In this document: positions 8,207 through 16,144 of the stretch, piece after piece | Layout: every line of letters starts with the position of its first letter | Position numbering within the stretch: position 1 is the stretch's first letter | DNA from: a virus | IMG/VR virus record: IMGVR_UViG_3300042890_003491 | Coordinates: 1 to 54,089 of that record | Reading direction: 5' to 3' (one strand) | Length of the DNA stretch: 54,089 nt | Made by a program: the position numbers and the translations under genes | The notes under the pieces: generated by a model | The model's database searches: none | What the model saw: only the letters and a program-made list of their open reading frames with translations | Told to the model about the DNA's origin: nothing

Positions 8207-10684
8207 ATGATGACTAAAAATCTAGAAAATCTTATTAGAGAAGAGTATCTAAGTGCTCTGTATGAACAACAAATAATAGAGAATTTATCAAATACTGAAA
8301 TCGATACATTATTCAATGAATTTATTTCTGAAGTATCTGAACAATTCGATTTTGAAATTCCTGAAGAATCAACTATCGAGGAGATTTTAGAATCTTTCGA
8401 AGATTGGGATCTTACGGAAAATGAATCATACACAAAACTAATAGAGGCTATTGGTAAACGTCCGAGTGCTACAAAAAGAAAGCCGACAAAACCAAAAAGA
8501 CCTATGGCGAATAAGCCAAAACCTAATCAGAATAAACCTAAGCCAAAACCTAAGGCTAAACCTGAACCTAAGGCTAAACCTGAACCTAAAAAAATGGATG
8601 TTAAACCTAAAGGGGAAAAGCCAGAAGGTAAAAAACCTGAAGGTCCTACTAAGGCTGAAAAGGAAGAAAAGATATCAGCCGAGAAGCAAAAGATTAAAGA
8701 TCAAATTGATTCTCTTAATACTCAAAAGGATTCTCTTCAAGGAAAAGATGATAACAAATCTCGTGAATTAGAAACGAAGATTAAATCTCTAGATGCAGAA
8801 AAAACTAAATTAACTGCAGTACAAAAGAAAGAATCCGGAGATGAAAAGGCTGGTGATTATGCCAAATTATCCTCTCTCAAAAAAGCAGAAGCTGATGCAT
8901 ATGCTGCATGGACTAAAGTTAAGAACGAAACATCGGAATCTGTAACTGAAGCAGAAGATGAAGAAGTTGAAGCTAGTACCAAAGAAGCTAAAATTAAATT
9001 CTTAAATGCTCGTATTGCAACTCTTAAACAACAAGAGGCAATGGCCGATTCCCCTGAAGGAAAAACTAAACAGAAAGAAGCCGTTGCTAATGCAGAAAAA
9101 GAACTTGTCGCTTTAGGTGCTGAATCTACTGACGGTGAATCTACCGAAGAGAAAGAGAAATCTCTTAAAGATGTTAAGAAGGAAAATGCAGAACTTAATA
9201 AACAACTTAATACTGCAAAAACCGAAAAACTTAAAGCTGATAATAAAGTAAAAGAGATCAAAGATCAAATTGCTAATGAACAAGATCCGGCTAAGAAAAC
9301 CGAACTTAATAAACAACTTAATGCTGCTTCAGAAGAGGCATCGATAAAAGGTAATGAAGTATCTGAACTTCAACCAAAGGTTGATGATTCTGATGAAGAA
9401 TTAGAAGCCGCAAAAGAAAAAAGCGGTGGATCTGATAAAGATAAGAAAGAGAAGATATCTGCTGCCGAAAAGAAGATTGAAGATATTAATTCTAAACTAG
9501 AATCAGAAGAAGATCCGGAAAAAAGAGATATTCTTAAACAAAAACGAAAAGAAGCAAAGGCAGAACTTGCTAAACTCACTGGTAAAGAAGCAGAAGAAGA
9601 TACTGATTCTGAATCTGATAGAATGCAAGATGAATTAGTCAATAAGAAAAAAATTGAGGCAATTCAAACTAAAGTTGATGAACTTAACGATCAATTAGCT
9701 GCAGAAAAAGATCCAGCTAAAAGAAAGTTAATTAAAGATAAAATCAAAAAAGAGAAAGCCGAAATATCTAAACTTAAAGGCGAAGAACCCACTGAAGAAG
9801 AACCTAGTGATGATGAAAAGGCTGCTGATACTGAAGCGGAAAATGCAGATAAAATTGCAAAACTTGAAGCTGAACTTGAAAAACTAGAATCCGATGCCGA
9901 TTCTAAAGTGTCCGCTCATGAAGAAGCAGTACAGGCTCAAATGAAAAAAACCAACGATATAGTTGGTTGGAATTTAATGCTTAAGAGACTTGCTACTCGT
10001 ATGAGAATGGAAAATATGGTTGAGTATAACAACGCTAAAATTCAACTTGCTTCTCCTGATCTAAAAGACAAATTAGAAGAAAAAGATAAAGAACTTGAAA
10101 AACTAGTTTCTCAAGCAGATGAAGATCTTAAAAAGGCAGAAGATGAAAATAATAAAGAGCACGCTAAAGATCCAGAAGTTAAAGATGCTCAAGCAGTTGC
10201 TGATACCGAAGAAGCTGAAGGAGATACTCAAAAACCGAGCGGATCTTCTAAATCTAGTGAAGATGACGTTGAAGCTAAATTTGCTGCACAGAAAAAAGCT
10301 AGAGAAGATGCCGAAAAGGCTGCTCAAACTAAAGGAAGAAATGCCGATATTGAAGCTAAAGGAAATACTCCACAAGAAAAGGCCAAAGATTACTCTATTA
10401 AAAAATTAGAAACTAAAATATCTGCTATTTCAACTGCATGGCAAAAAATGCAAGATGATGCTAGTAAAGCTAAAGGTAAAGATAAAGAAAAATTAGATAT
10501 GAAAGCTTCGGCAATCGAGAAAAATCTTAATCTTGCTAAGGAAGAGTTAACCAAATTAAAAAGTGGATCTTCTACACCAAATGAATCATTTGAAGATTTT
10601 GAATCTGGTGTTTGGGCAATCGACTTTATCCTAGAAAGAGTTGAAAACCAAATGAATGAATATCAATTCTTAATTAGCGAATAA
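8207..10684 (+). CDS. Long highly charged coiled-coil protein, putative head-associated
   Basis: An 825-residue protein dominated by Lys, Glu, Asp and Ala. Residues about 85-150 are a low-complexity KPKPK/KPEPK tract. The remainder is a series of long predicted coiled coils containing imperfect units of the form DQIANEQDPAKKTELNKQL, SKLESEEDPEKRDILKQK and DQLAAEKDPAKRKLIKDK. The two ends are ordinary sequence: an acidic N-terminus and ESFEDFESGVWAIDF near residue 790. A scaffold-like, DNA-condensing or tail-fibre-linker role could all fit; I cannot choose. Several shadow reading frames arise here from repetitive codons. Its stop overlaps the next start by one base. Confidence 0.6.
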   Translation: MMTKNLENLIREEYLSALYEQQIIENLSNTEIDTLFNEFISEVSEQFDFEIPEESTIEEILESFEDWDLTENESYTKLIEAIGKRPSATKRKPTKPKRPMANKPKPNQNKPKPKPKAKPEPKAKPEPKKMDVKPKGEKPEGKKPEGPTKAEKEEKISAEKQKIKDQIDSLNTQKDSLQGKDDNKSRELETKIKSLDAEKTKLTAVQKKESGDEKAGDYAKLSSLKKAEADAYAAWTKVKNETSESVTEAEDEEVEASTKEAKIKFLNARIATLKQQEAMADSPEGKTKQKEAVANAEKELVALGAESTDGESTEEKEKSLKDVKKENAELNKQLNTAKTEKLKADNKVKEIKDQIANEQDPAKKTELNKQLNAASEEASIKGNEVSELQPKVDDSDEELEAAKEKSGGSDKDKKEKISAAEKKIEDINSKLESEEDPEKRDILKQKRKEAKAELAKLTGKEAEEDTDSESDRMQDELVNKKKIEAIQTKVDELNDQLAAEKDPAKRKLIKDKIKKEKAEISKLKGEEPTEEEPSDDEKAADTEAENADKIAKLEAELEKLESDADSKVSAHEEAVQAQMKKTNDIVGWNLMLKRLATRMRMENMVEYNNAKIQLASPDLKDKLEEKDKELEKLVSQADEDLKKAEDENNKEHAKDPEVKDAQAVADTEEAEGDTQKPSGSSKSSEDDVEAKFAAQKKAREDAEKAAQTKGRNADIEAKGNTPQEKAKDYSIKKLETKISAISTAWQKMQDDASKAKGKDKEKLDMKASAIEKNLNLAKEELTKLKSGSSTPNESFEDFESGVWAIDFILERVENQMNEYQFLISE

Positions 10685-11172
10685 TGGAAATCATTAGACA
10701 AAATCTAGGAAAACGTCCAACCAAGTTCGGTATAGTTCTAGATCGACTTAAACCTAGATATCAAAGAATATTAAAGAAGAATCCTATCATTCGTAATTAC
10801 TCAACGGATGATAGGATCCTTAAATGTATCTTCAAAATAGAAGATAGATTAATACAAGTATCTCATCTCAAAAGAGTTTTTATTGAACCTAAAAGCAGAG
10901 AAATATCCACTTTTAAAATCATCAGAGAATCATATCATCAATTCGATTGGAATTGTACTTTTTGCAATAAACCAATCAAATCTCGAATAGATAATTATGA
11001 ACCAGGAAACTTTACTTGCACGAAATGCGAGAATACATATATTAAAGGAACTCGAAAAATTCCTAGACGAATAATCGAGGAATCTTTAAGATTCACAGAA
11101 CATGTGAAAACTTTAATGAAGACTGATCAAAAGAAAATTATAAAATATATCAAGAAAAATGATGAATCTTAA
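10684..11172 (+). CDS. Zinc-ribbon protein, unknown function
   Basis: A 162-residue basic protein. The central region has NCTFCNKP and, 19 residues later, FTCTKCENT, a four-cysteine zinc-ribbon arrangement (about residues 99-122). The N-terminus (GKRPTKFGIVLDRLKPRYQRIL) and the lysine-rich C-terminus are positively charged, so nucleic-acid binding is possible. It starts on the stop codon of the coiled-coil gene and its 3' end overlaps the next gene by 14 bases, so all three are probably translated from one transcript. I do not recognise a named family. Confidence 0.6.
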   Translation: MEIIRQNLGKRPTKFGIVLDRLKPRYQRILKKNPIIRNYSTDDRILKCIFKIEDRLIQVSHLKRVFIEPKSREISTFKIIRESYHQFDWNCTFCNKPIKSRIDNYEPGNFTCTKCENTYIKGTRKIPRRIIEESLRFTEHVKTLMKTDQKKIIKYIKKNDES

Positions 11173-12664
11173 GTACTTCAGTGATTTTGTTAATGAAGCA
11201 AAAACTACTGACGCAAAAACTGTTAAAAATCCGAGAGTTAAACTAGTACTACTAACGAATGCTAGTAAAGAATCTCATACCGTTCCTTCGTTCGAAGCAG
11301 AATGTAAAAAAATGGGTGTTGAATTCATCGTTATTGATATCAGTACAGCAATGATTGCTGATGGTAAAGACGGTAACTTCTTCATCAGTGATAAAGAAAA
11401 TCCAAAAGGCCTTAAGATCAATGCAGATAATACTGCAGTTTTAACTCGTCGTGGAGTTGTTAGAAATACTTATACAAAATCACTAGTTGAGAAGTTAGAA
11501 GATAATAACTTCTTTGTTGTAAATACACTTGAAGCTATTATGGCTTGTGAGAACAAATATGTTACTACAAAAATCCTTAAAGAAGCTGGACTTCCAGTTC
11601 CTAAAACTGCTATTGTTGATGGAGAAGACTCTATTGAAAGAGCGGTTAAAGATGTTGGTGGTAAATTCCCAGTAGTTTGTAAAATCCTTTCTGGATCTCA
11701 AGGAATTGGAGTTTCTATTGTAGATTCTCTTGCCTCTCTTAAATCTGTTTTACAGACCATATGGAAAGTTGATCCCTCTGTTGAAATCTTGATTCAAGAG
11801 AAGATCGAATCTGAATACGATTTAAGAATACACGTTTTGACGAGAAAATTCAACTCGCCAACACCAGAAGACACCGATTCGGTACTTCTTGGTTACATGA
11901 GAAGAAATCGTGTTAAAAAAGACTTCCGTACTAATTACTCTTTAGGCGGAACCGTTGAAAAAACTAAAGTAACACCAGAACAAGAGAAAATAGCTATCGA
12001 ATCAGCTAAGGCTGTTGGTTGTAATTGGTGTGGAGTTGATATTATCGTAGATAAGAAAACTGGTGCTAATTACGTTCTAGAAGTTAATGCTTCTCCAGGA
12101 ACTACTGGTTTGAAAAAAGCTACTGGTGTTAACGTTGTTAAAGATATCGTTCAATTCTTAATGGATAAAACCAACTGGATTCGTTCTAGAAAACGTGTTG
12201 GTTTCCGTGAAGTAATTCAGATCCCTAATCTTGGTGATGTGGTTGCTAAATTTGATACTGGTAATGGATCTCTTTCTTGTACACTTACATACGATAAAAT
12301 AGATGTTAATGAAAAAGAAAAACTAGTTAAATGGACTTTAGGTAAAAGAGATTTTGAATCTAAATTTGTCGGATTCACCGAAACCGAAGTTGGTGATACT
12401 GTAGAGAAACGTCCAGTTATTGAAATGGATATTCAATTTGCTGGTAAAGTATACAAGAAAGTTCCGGTTGCATTAGATGATCGTTCTACCAAAAGTACTA
12501 AATTCCTTGTGAATCGTAAATTCATGGAGAGAATTGGTTGTTCAGTAGATCCAATGAGAACTTTCGTGGTAACTTCATTTCCTGAAGATTATCATGGTGG
12601 AGAAGCTAAAAAGGATCCACATGCAGGAATTATCTTTGAATGGGATAAAAAGAAAACTAAATAA
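11159..12664 (+). CDS. Capsid-targeted ATP-grasp ligase fused to RimB-like retropepsin domain
   Basis: A 501-residue, three-part protein. Residues 1-13 (MMNLKYFSDFVNE) are a capsid-targeting-type peptide with a predicted cut before A14. Residues about 25-335 form a RimK-like ATP-grasp domain: PVVCKILSGSQGIGVSIV, IQEKIESEYDLRIHVL, and the metal-binding VLEVNASPG with Glu308 and Asn310. RimK enzymes add amino acids to protein C-termini. Residues about 346-480 match the RimB/ATP-dependent zinc-protease family of retropepsin-like proteins, with AKFDTGNGS (Asp366) and a conserved VALDDRSTKSTKFLVNRKF. RimK and RimB are usually separate, neighbouring genes. I infer packaging and injection to modify host proteins. 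Either ATG of the ATGATG pair could start it. Confidence 0.8.
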   Translation: MMNLKYFSDFVNEAKTTDAKTVKNPRVKLVLLTNASKESHTVPSFEAECKKMGVEFIVIDISTAMIADGKDGNFFISDKENPKGLKINADNTAVLTRRGVVRNTYTKSLVEKLEDNNFFVVNTLEAIMACENKYVTTKILKEAGLPVPKTAIVDGEDSIERAVKDVGGKFPVVCKILSGSQGIGVSIVDSLASLKSVLQTIWKVDPSVEILIQEKIESEYDLRIHVLTRKFNSPTPEDTDSVLLGYMRRNRVKKDFRTNYSLGGTVEKTKVTPEQEKIAIESAKAVGCNWCGVDIIVDKKTGANYVLEVNASPGTTGLKKATGVNVVKDIVQFLMDKTNWIRSRKRVGFREVIQIPNLGDVVAKFDTGNGSLSCTLTYDKIDVNEKEKLVKWTLGKRDFESKFVGFTETEVGDTVEKRPVIEMDIQFAGKVYKKVPVALDDRSTKSTKFLVNRKFMERIGCSVDPMRTFVVTSFPEDYHGGEAKKDPHAGIIFEWDKKKTK

Positions 12665-13137
12665 TGCCTTTACCAAGTAGTGGTCCTATAGGAGTAGGTG
12701 CAATCTATCAAGAACTTACTGGATCTGCGGTAGAAGGTCCTACACAAGTACAGAAGTGTTTTAATGGAGAATATGCAACAATTAACCCTAATAGCCCAAC
12801 TCAACCGAGTGCATCCACTCCTTATTCTCTAGGATCATTTCATGGATATGATCAGAATGCTGGTGGATTAAAGTTATTCTTCAGATCACAAGATTCTCAA
12901 TCGTTTCCTCAAGATTCCTGCTATACTCAATGTCTTGTACCACAATGGCATAACGGAGCAGGTACATTACCTACTATAGGCGATACTGTATATAATGATT
13001 CCAGCGGCAATCAACCTATTCCATCTAATGGAAATTATTTTGGAATGAGTGAAGTAGAAGGAAATCCAGCATATTCCGCTTTTTTAACTTTCAAACAATC
13101 TGGTAATGTAACAGATGTTTATTTCTGTGGTTTTTAG
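12664..13137 (+). CDS. Small virion or fibre-type protein with SGPIGV N-terminus
   Basis: A 157-residue protein starting MPLPSSGPIGVGAIYQEL, a form seen at the N-terminus of many short structural proteins of myophages (M-x-LP-x-SGPI). The middle is rich in Pro, Ser, Thr and Gly; the C-terminal half contains several cysteines and aromatic residues (DSCYTQCLVPQW) suggestive of a small compact exposed domain. Its start overlaps the stop of the ATP-grasp gene. A terminator follows, closing the head operon. A decoration or fibre-associated role is inferred. Confidence 0.5.
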   Translation: MPLPSSGPIGVGAIYQELTGSAVEGPTQVQKCFNGEYATINPNSPTQPSASTPYSLGSFHGYDQNAGGLKLFFRSQDSQSFPQDSCYTQCLVPQWHNGAGTLPTIGDTVYNDSSGNQPIPSNGNYFGMSEVEGNPAYSAFLTFKQSGNVTDVYFCGF

Positions 13138-13160
13138 TAATAAATTTGTTAATATTTCTA

Positions 13161-13187
13161 AAGTCGAGAGCAATCTCGACTTTTTTT
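13161..13187 (+). terminator. Intrinsic terminator closing the head module
   Basis: A 9-base-pair stem (13161-13169 with 13174-13182), GCAA loop and T-run. It separates the late head operon from the metabolic operons that follow. Confidence 0.88.
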
Positions 13188-13214
13188 GTCGGAATATACA
13201 GATTAACATCAAAA

Positions 13215-13280
13215 TGTTAATAACTTTTTTAAAAAAAATGACTAAAAATTTTTTTATTTACGAAAAATGTATTATATTTG
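13215..13280 (+). promoter_or_regulatory. Bipartite Bacteroidota-type promoter, copy 1 (58-base spacing)
   Basis: TGTTAATAAC (13215-13224) followed by a T/A-rich spacer and TATATTTG (13273-13280), which fits the Bacteroidota -7 consensus TAnnTTTG. The leader CAATTAAATATAAACAT leads to the ATG at 13305. Six such elements occur in this window. Confidence 0.8.
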
Positions 13281-13304
13281 TTATAACCAATTAAATATAA
13301 ACAT

Positions 13305-13499
13305 ATGAAATTAACTATCGATCTTAAATTCTTTACCTATTCAGTAATCGCATTCACAATTGCATATTCAATCATCTCAGGATTTGCGCAAAAATTCGTT
13401 AAATTTGCTGCGGTGGAAAACGAAATGGGTTGCTTTTTCTTAGCCTCTACAATGGGTGTAATTTGTTTATTTGCTTCTTTCGAACGAATTAAAAAGTAA
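13305..13499 (+). CDS. Small membrane protein
   Basis: A 64-residue protein with two predicted transmembrane helices: about residues 8-26 (FTYSVIAFTIAYSIISGF) and 43-59 (CFFLASTMGVICLFASF), with basic ends. No family is recognised. It is the first gene behind bipartite promoter copy 1 and lies 37 bases before the clamp-loader gene. Small phage membrane proteins often affect host membrane functions or superinfection, but nothing here shows which. Confidence 0.6.
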   Translation: MKLTIDLKFFTYSVIAFTIAYSIISGFAQKFVKFAAVENEMGCFFLASTMGVICLFASFERIKK

Positions 13500-13536
13500 T
13501 TTTCAATCATATAATTAAAACAATTCAAATCTTAGT

Positions 13537-14490
13537 ATGAAGGTATCAAATATGTTATGGACCGAGAAATATCGTCCAAAAGTTATCGAAGAACTTATTC
13601 TTCCTGAACGAGTTTTTGCCAAAGTTCAAAATGGCGTATATCAAAATTTGCTTTTTTATGGTGGTCCAGGAAGTGGAAAAACTTCTACCGCAAAGGTGCT
13701 TTCTAAAGATCACCCAACCATGTATATCAATTGTTCATCAGAAACTGGTGTCGATGTGGTTCGTACAAAAATCACAGAATTCTGCTCAACTCTTTCAGTA
13801 ATCGACGGTGAACGTAAAATGAAAGTGGTTATTCTCGATGAGTTCGATGGTGTATCGGATCAATATATGAAAGCTCTTCGTGGAACTATCGAACAATTTC
13901 ATAAAACTGCTCGTTTCATTGCAACCTGTAATTACTTCAATAAAATTCCAGATAACATTCAATCACGTTTTGAATGTATTAACTTCGACTTCTCCGACGA
14001 AGAATCTAAAGAAATCGAAAAGAAATATCTTCGTCGAGTATTTGATATCCTTAAAACCGAAGGTATGGAAATCGAAAAAGATGCTTTACTCGAGTTAGTT
14101 CGTCGTAAATTCCCAGATCTTCGTGCTACCATCTCAATTCTTCAAGGTTATCATGCTGAAGGAAGAACTAAAATTACATCTGATGATGTTAAGAAATTTC
14201 ATGGTGTATTTCGTGATCTTTATGAACACATCTTTACAACTAGTGATGAAATAAAGAATTATCAATTTTTAGTTTCTAATTACTCAAATCGAGTTGAAGA
14301 TGTTATTCAAGCATTAGGAACGGATTTTATCGAATACATTCAACTTGAAAAACCTCATCTAATGCGTAAAGTTGGCGAAATCTGTTATGAAACAAATAAA
14401 CATTCTTACGAACAAAGATTTGTAATTGATCCTGTAATTACCATGCTTTCATTGGTTTATAAAATACAAGCAATCGTACGAACAAATTGA
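13537..14490 (+). CDS. gp44: Sliding clamp loader large subunit (T4 gp44-like)
   Basis: A 317-residue AAA+ ATPase of the clamp-loader family. It opens and loads the sliding clamp at primer-template junctions during phage DNA replication. Visible are WTEKYRPK near residue 8, Walker A GGPGSGKTS (42-50), Walker B VVILDEFD (Asp101/Glu102), sensor 1 ATCNY near 130 and the SRF arginine-finger motif with Arg144. Length matches T4 gp44 (319 residues). The partner gp62 and the clamp gp45 are not recognisable in this window. An alternative start at Met6 (13552) would also keep all motifs. Confidence 0.93.
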   Translation: MKVSNMLWTEKYRPKVIEELILPERVFAKVQNGVYQNLLFYGGPGSGKTSTAKVLSKDHPTMYINCSSETGVDVVRTKITEFCSTLSVIDGERKMKVVILDEFDGVSDQYMKALRGTIEQFHKTARFIATCNYFNKIPDNIQSRFECINFDFSDEESKEIEKKYLRRVFDILKTEGMEIEKDALLELVRRKFPDLRATISILQGYHAEGRTKITSDDVKKFHGVFRDLYEHIFTTSDEIKNYQFLVSNYSNRVEDVIQALGTDFIEYIQLEKPHLMRKVGEICYETNKHSYEQRFVIDPVITMLSLVYKIQAIVRTN

Positions 14491-14511
14491 TAAATAAACT
14501 ATAATAGTCCG
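14488..14511 (+). promoter_or_regulatory. Candidate promoter, twin of the capsid-gene element
   Basis: Element with GATAAATA, TATAATA and TCCG, matching 5796-5819 at 20 of 24 positions. It overlaps the clamp-loader stop codon and would drive transcription through the hairpin-rich stretch 14505-14599. Confidence 0.35.
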
Positions 14512-14599
14512 GGAAGATTCTTAGAAATCTTCACTTTTAGGACCGGTATAGTTACAACTATAAAAGGCTGAGGATTCGCTACCTCAGCCTTTATTTTTT
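14505..14599 (+). ncRNA. Candidate small structured RNA ending in a terminator
   Basis: No gene lies here. The stretch can fold into a GAAGATT/AATCTTC hairpin near 14513-14532 enclosed by GTCC/GGAC, a second small hairpin from the inverted repeat TATAGTT/AACTATA (14547-14562), and a terminator. It begins at a promoter-like element. It could be a phage small RNA or just a leader/terminator region. Confidence 0.3.
14563..14599 (+). terminator. Intrinsic terminator after clamp-loader gene
   Basis: An 11-base-pair perfect stem (14563-14573 with 14582-14592), 8-base loop and T-rich tail. It ends the 13305-14490 operon just before bipartite promoter copy 2. Confidence 0.88.
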
Positions 14600-14606
14600 G
14601 ATAAAT

Positions 14607-14662
14607 TGTTAATAACTTTTTGCAAAAAGATTTTTTTTATCCAACTATTTTTATTATATTTG
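14607..14662 (+). promoter_or_regulatory. Bipartite promoter, copy 2 (48-base spacing)
   Basis: TGTTAATAAC (14607-14616), a CTTTTTGCAAAAAG-type spacer with T-run, and TATATTTG (14655-14662). It drives the genes from 14693. Confidence 0.8.
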
Positions 14663-14692
14663 TATAATCAATTTAATTAAAAATAAAAATCA

Positions 14693-15178
14693 ATGGCAAC
14701 ATTCTTTATCAATCGCTTTCCTATTTGTACAATGGTTTACAAGGAAGCTGCAGAAATGCAAAATCATGAACCTCAATTTGCAAAATCACTTGCAGTCGCT
14801 AGAGCAGTATTCTTCGCTGCTGCCAAGAAAGGGTTTACTAATAAAAATGGAAAACATTACAATGGCCTAAATTCTCCTAATTTAGAAATGCCTGAAATTT
14901 ACTCAATGAACTTCTCTGGACTCGATGCATTTTGTATGGAAACTCCTAATGGTACTCGTTCATGTTTATTAGATGGTAAAGTTTTTGAACCTGAAGCTTA
15001 TGATCGAACTGAAGAAAAAATCATTTCTTTAGTTGGTGTCGATGGGTTACAAAAAATGAAAAATGAAATTCGAACAAGACTAGAAAAACTTGGTGAAGGA
15101 ATTAATTCAACAAAAGTATTCGATGTATATGCATCTCTTCGTGATAAAGTACGTTCAGTAGAATTTATAAATTCATAA
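14693..15178 (+). CDS. Unknown protein, first gene behind promoter copy 2
   Basis: A 161-residue soluble protein. No known motif is seen. It has an alanine-rich helix (SLAVARAVFFAAAKKGF, about residues 32-48), a short Asn/Gly-rich segment (GKHYNGLNSPNLEMPE) and a charged helical C-terminus. It sits 3 bases ahead of the ligase-like gene in the same operon, so a role with nucleic-acid repair or RNA processing is possible by context only. Confidence 0.55.
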   Translation: MATFFINRFPICTMVYKEAAEMQNHEPQFAKSLAVARAVFFAAAKKGFTNKNGKHYNGLNSPNLEMPEIYSMNFSGLDAFCMETPNGTRSCLLDGKVFEPEAYDRTEEKIISLVGVDGLQKMKNEIRTRLEKLGEGINSTKVFDVYASLRDKVRSVEFINS

Positions 15179-15181
15179 TCT

Positions 15182-15694
15182 ATGTTAGCATATCCTCCTA
15201 AACCTACTGCAATTCTTCCACACGAATCCAAGATAGAGAATTACATAATTCAACCTAAATGGCGTGGATGGCGAATTGCAATACATAAAAATCAATCATG
15301 GACAAGGACTGGAAATTCTATTCCAGTTCAAACAGATTATCCTGACCAACCTTATGAATACCAACTAGATGGTGAAATAATCTCGACCGAAAAAGAAGTG
15401 GAACATCGAGTTCGTGGTGCAATAAAAAGCGGTAAATATCAAATTCGTATATTTGACATATATCTGCCGGAAAGACCTGATGCTACTATTGAGGAACGTC
15501 TTCAAGTTCTTAAAGATGATTTTGGAATTGAAGTAGAAACTCATAGTGCCAAGACCGGAAAAGATGTCGAATCTCTTTTTAAAATGTTTACTACTCGTGG
15601 TAATGAAGGTTTGGTAATGAAACTTAAAGGATCTAAATATCGAGCATCTCAAAGTGGAAATGAAATTGATAATAATTGGTCAAAAATCCGTTAA
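15182..15694 (+). CDS. Minimal ATP-dependent ligase-type nucleotidyltransferase
   Basis: A 170-residue protein with the adenylation-domain motifs of ATP-dependent DNA/RNA ligases and nothing else. Motif I is K26-W-R-G29 (the usual KxDG has Arg in place of Asp), TRTGN at 41-45, motif III LDGEI (62-66), motif IIIa FDIY (91-94), motif IV EGLVMK (142-147) and a motif V-like WSKIR at the very end. The OB-fold found in full ligases is absent. The family forms a lysine-AMP intermediate. Whether this one seals DNA, RNA or adenylates something else cannot be told. Its 3' neighbour is a structured non-coding stretch and a Ro60 gene, which hints at RNA. Confidence 0.75.
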   Translation: MLAYPPKPTAILPHESKIENYIIQPKWRGWRIAIHKNQSWTRTGNSIPVQTDYPDQPYEYQLDGEIISTEKEVEHRVRGAIKSGKYQIRIFDIYLPERPDATIEERLQVLKDDFGIEVETHSAKTGKDVESLFKMFTTRGNEGLVMKLKGSKYRASQSGNEIDNNWSKIR

Positions 15695-16144
15695 AAATCA
15701 AAGTCATCAGATATATAATTAACAAACTTTAAAAAAAATGTTTGTATTCTGTGAAACTGGATAACTTTCCATCATATAATATAAACAATCGTTCTTTTAA
15801 ATAACACAACTTTAACAAGTGGTAAGCGGTCGAGTTACTTCGTAATTATTTGGAAAATACAAAACACACTCACCCAACATTCCCTTGATAAGATATTTTG
15901 ATAGTAGTTATGTGTAGAGTTACATCGTACTTCAACTTCGCAAGAAGCTTATACAATTAATTCTATAACTATGAACAGCAGGTGGTTCTTAATTGATCCA
16001 CCCTACTAGAATTTAAGCTCAGGCTTTAATTCAAACCATCTCTACCCGGGATTCTCTATCAAAAATTTTTACAAGGGATTCGCTTTCGAGCGAGTCCCTT
16101 TTTTTATTGAATTGAAATTGAAATTAATATAAACAAACAAAAAC
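15695..16144 (+). ncRNA. 450-base gene-free region, candidate Y-like RNA for Ro60
   Basis: The longest gene-free stretch in the window, directly upstream of a Ro60 homologue. It starts with promoter-like strings (GATATATAATTAAC at 15710, ATCATATAAT at 15771). It continues with a D-arm-like AGTGGTAAGCGG and a hairpin at 15833-15847 (AGTTAC/GTAATT). A GGTGG/CCACC hairpin lies near 15981-16002. A 10-base-pair hairpin with one mismatch follows at 16009-16032, and an intrinsic terminator at 16073-16105. Bacterial Y RNAs are typically encoded beside Ro genes and carry tRNA-like parts. I infer a Y-like RNA with boundaries of roughly 15785-16105; the fold was judged by eye only. No tmRNA tag, T-arm or CCA end was found. 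Confidence 0.45.
16073..16105 (+). terminator. Intrinsic terminator at end of non-coding region
   Basis: A 12-base-pair stem (16073-16084 with 16089-16100, one T-G pair) closed by TTCG and followed by a T-run. It ends the putative RNA about 40 bases before the Ro60 start. Confidence 0.88.

Noticed and set aside
8857-10375. Several frames opposite or overlapping the charged coiled-coil gene (8857-9261 minus, 9370-9642 minus, 10103-10375 minus, 10119-10409 plus)
   Set aside because: Serine/phenylalanine- or lysine-rich shadows created by repetitive GAA/AAA codons; no family features.
13337-13528. Minus-strand frame over the small membrane protein
   Set aside because: A shadow of the plus-strand gene, which has a strong promoter and two membrane helices.
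14505-14599. tRNA gene
   Set aside because: Length is near that of a tRNA but there is no T-loop GTTCRA sequence, no anticodon arm of proper size and it ends in a terminator hairpin.
15695-16144. tmRNA to go with the nearby smpB
   Set aside because: No CCA end, no T-arm of the GTTCGA type and no tag frame ending in Ala-Ala or similar was seen. A Y-like RNA next to Ro60 explains the region better.
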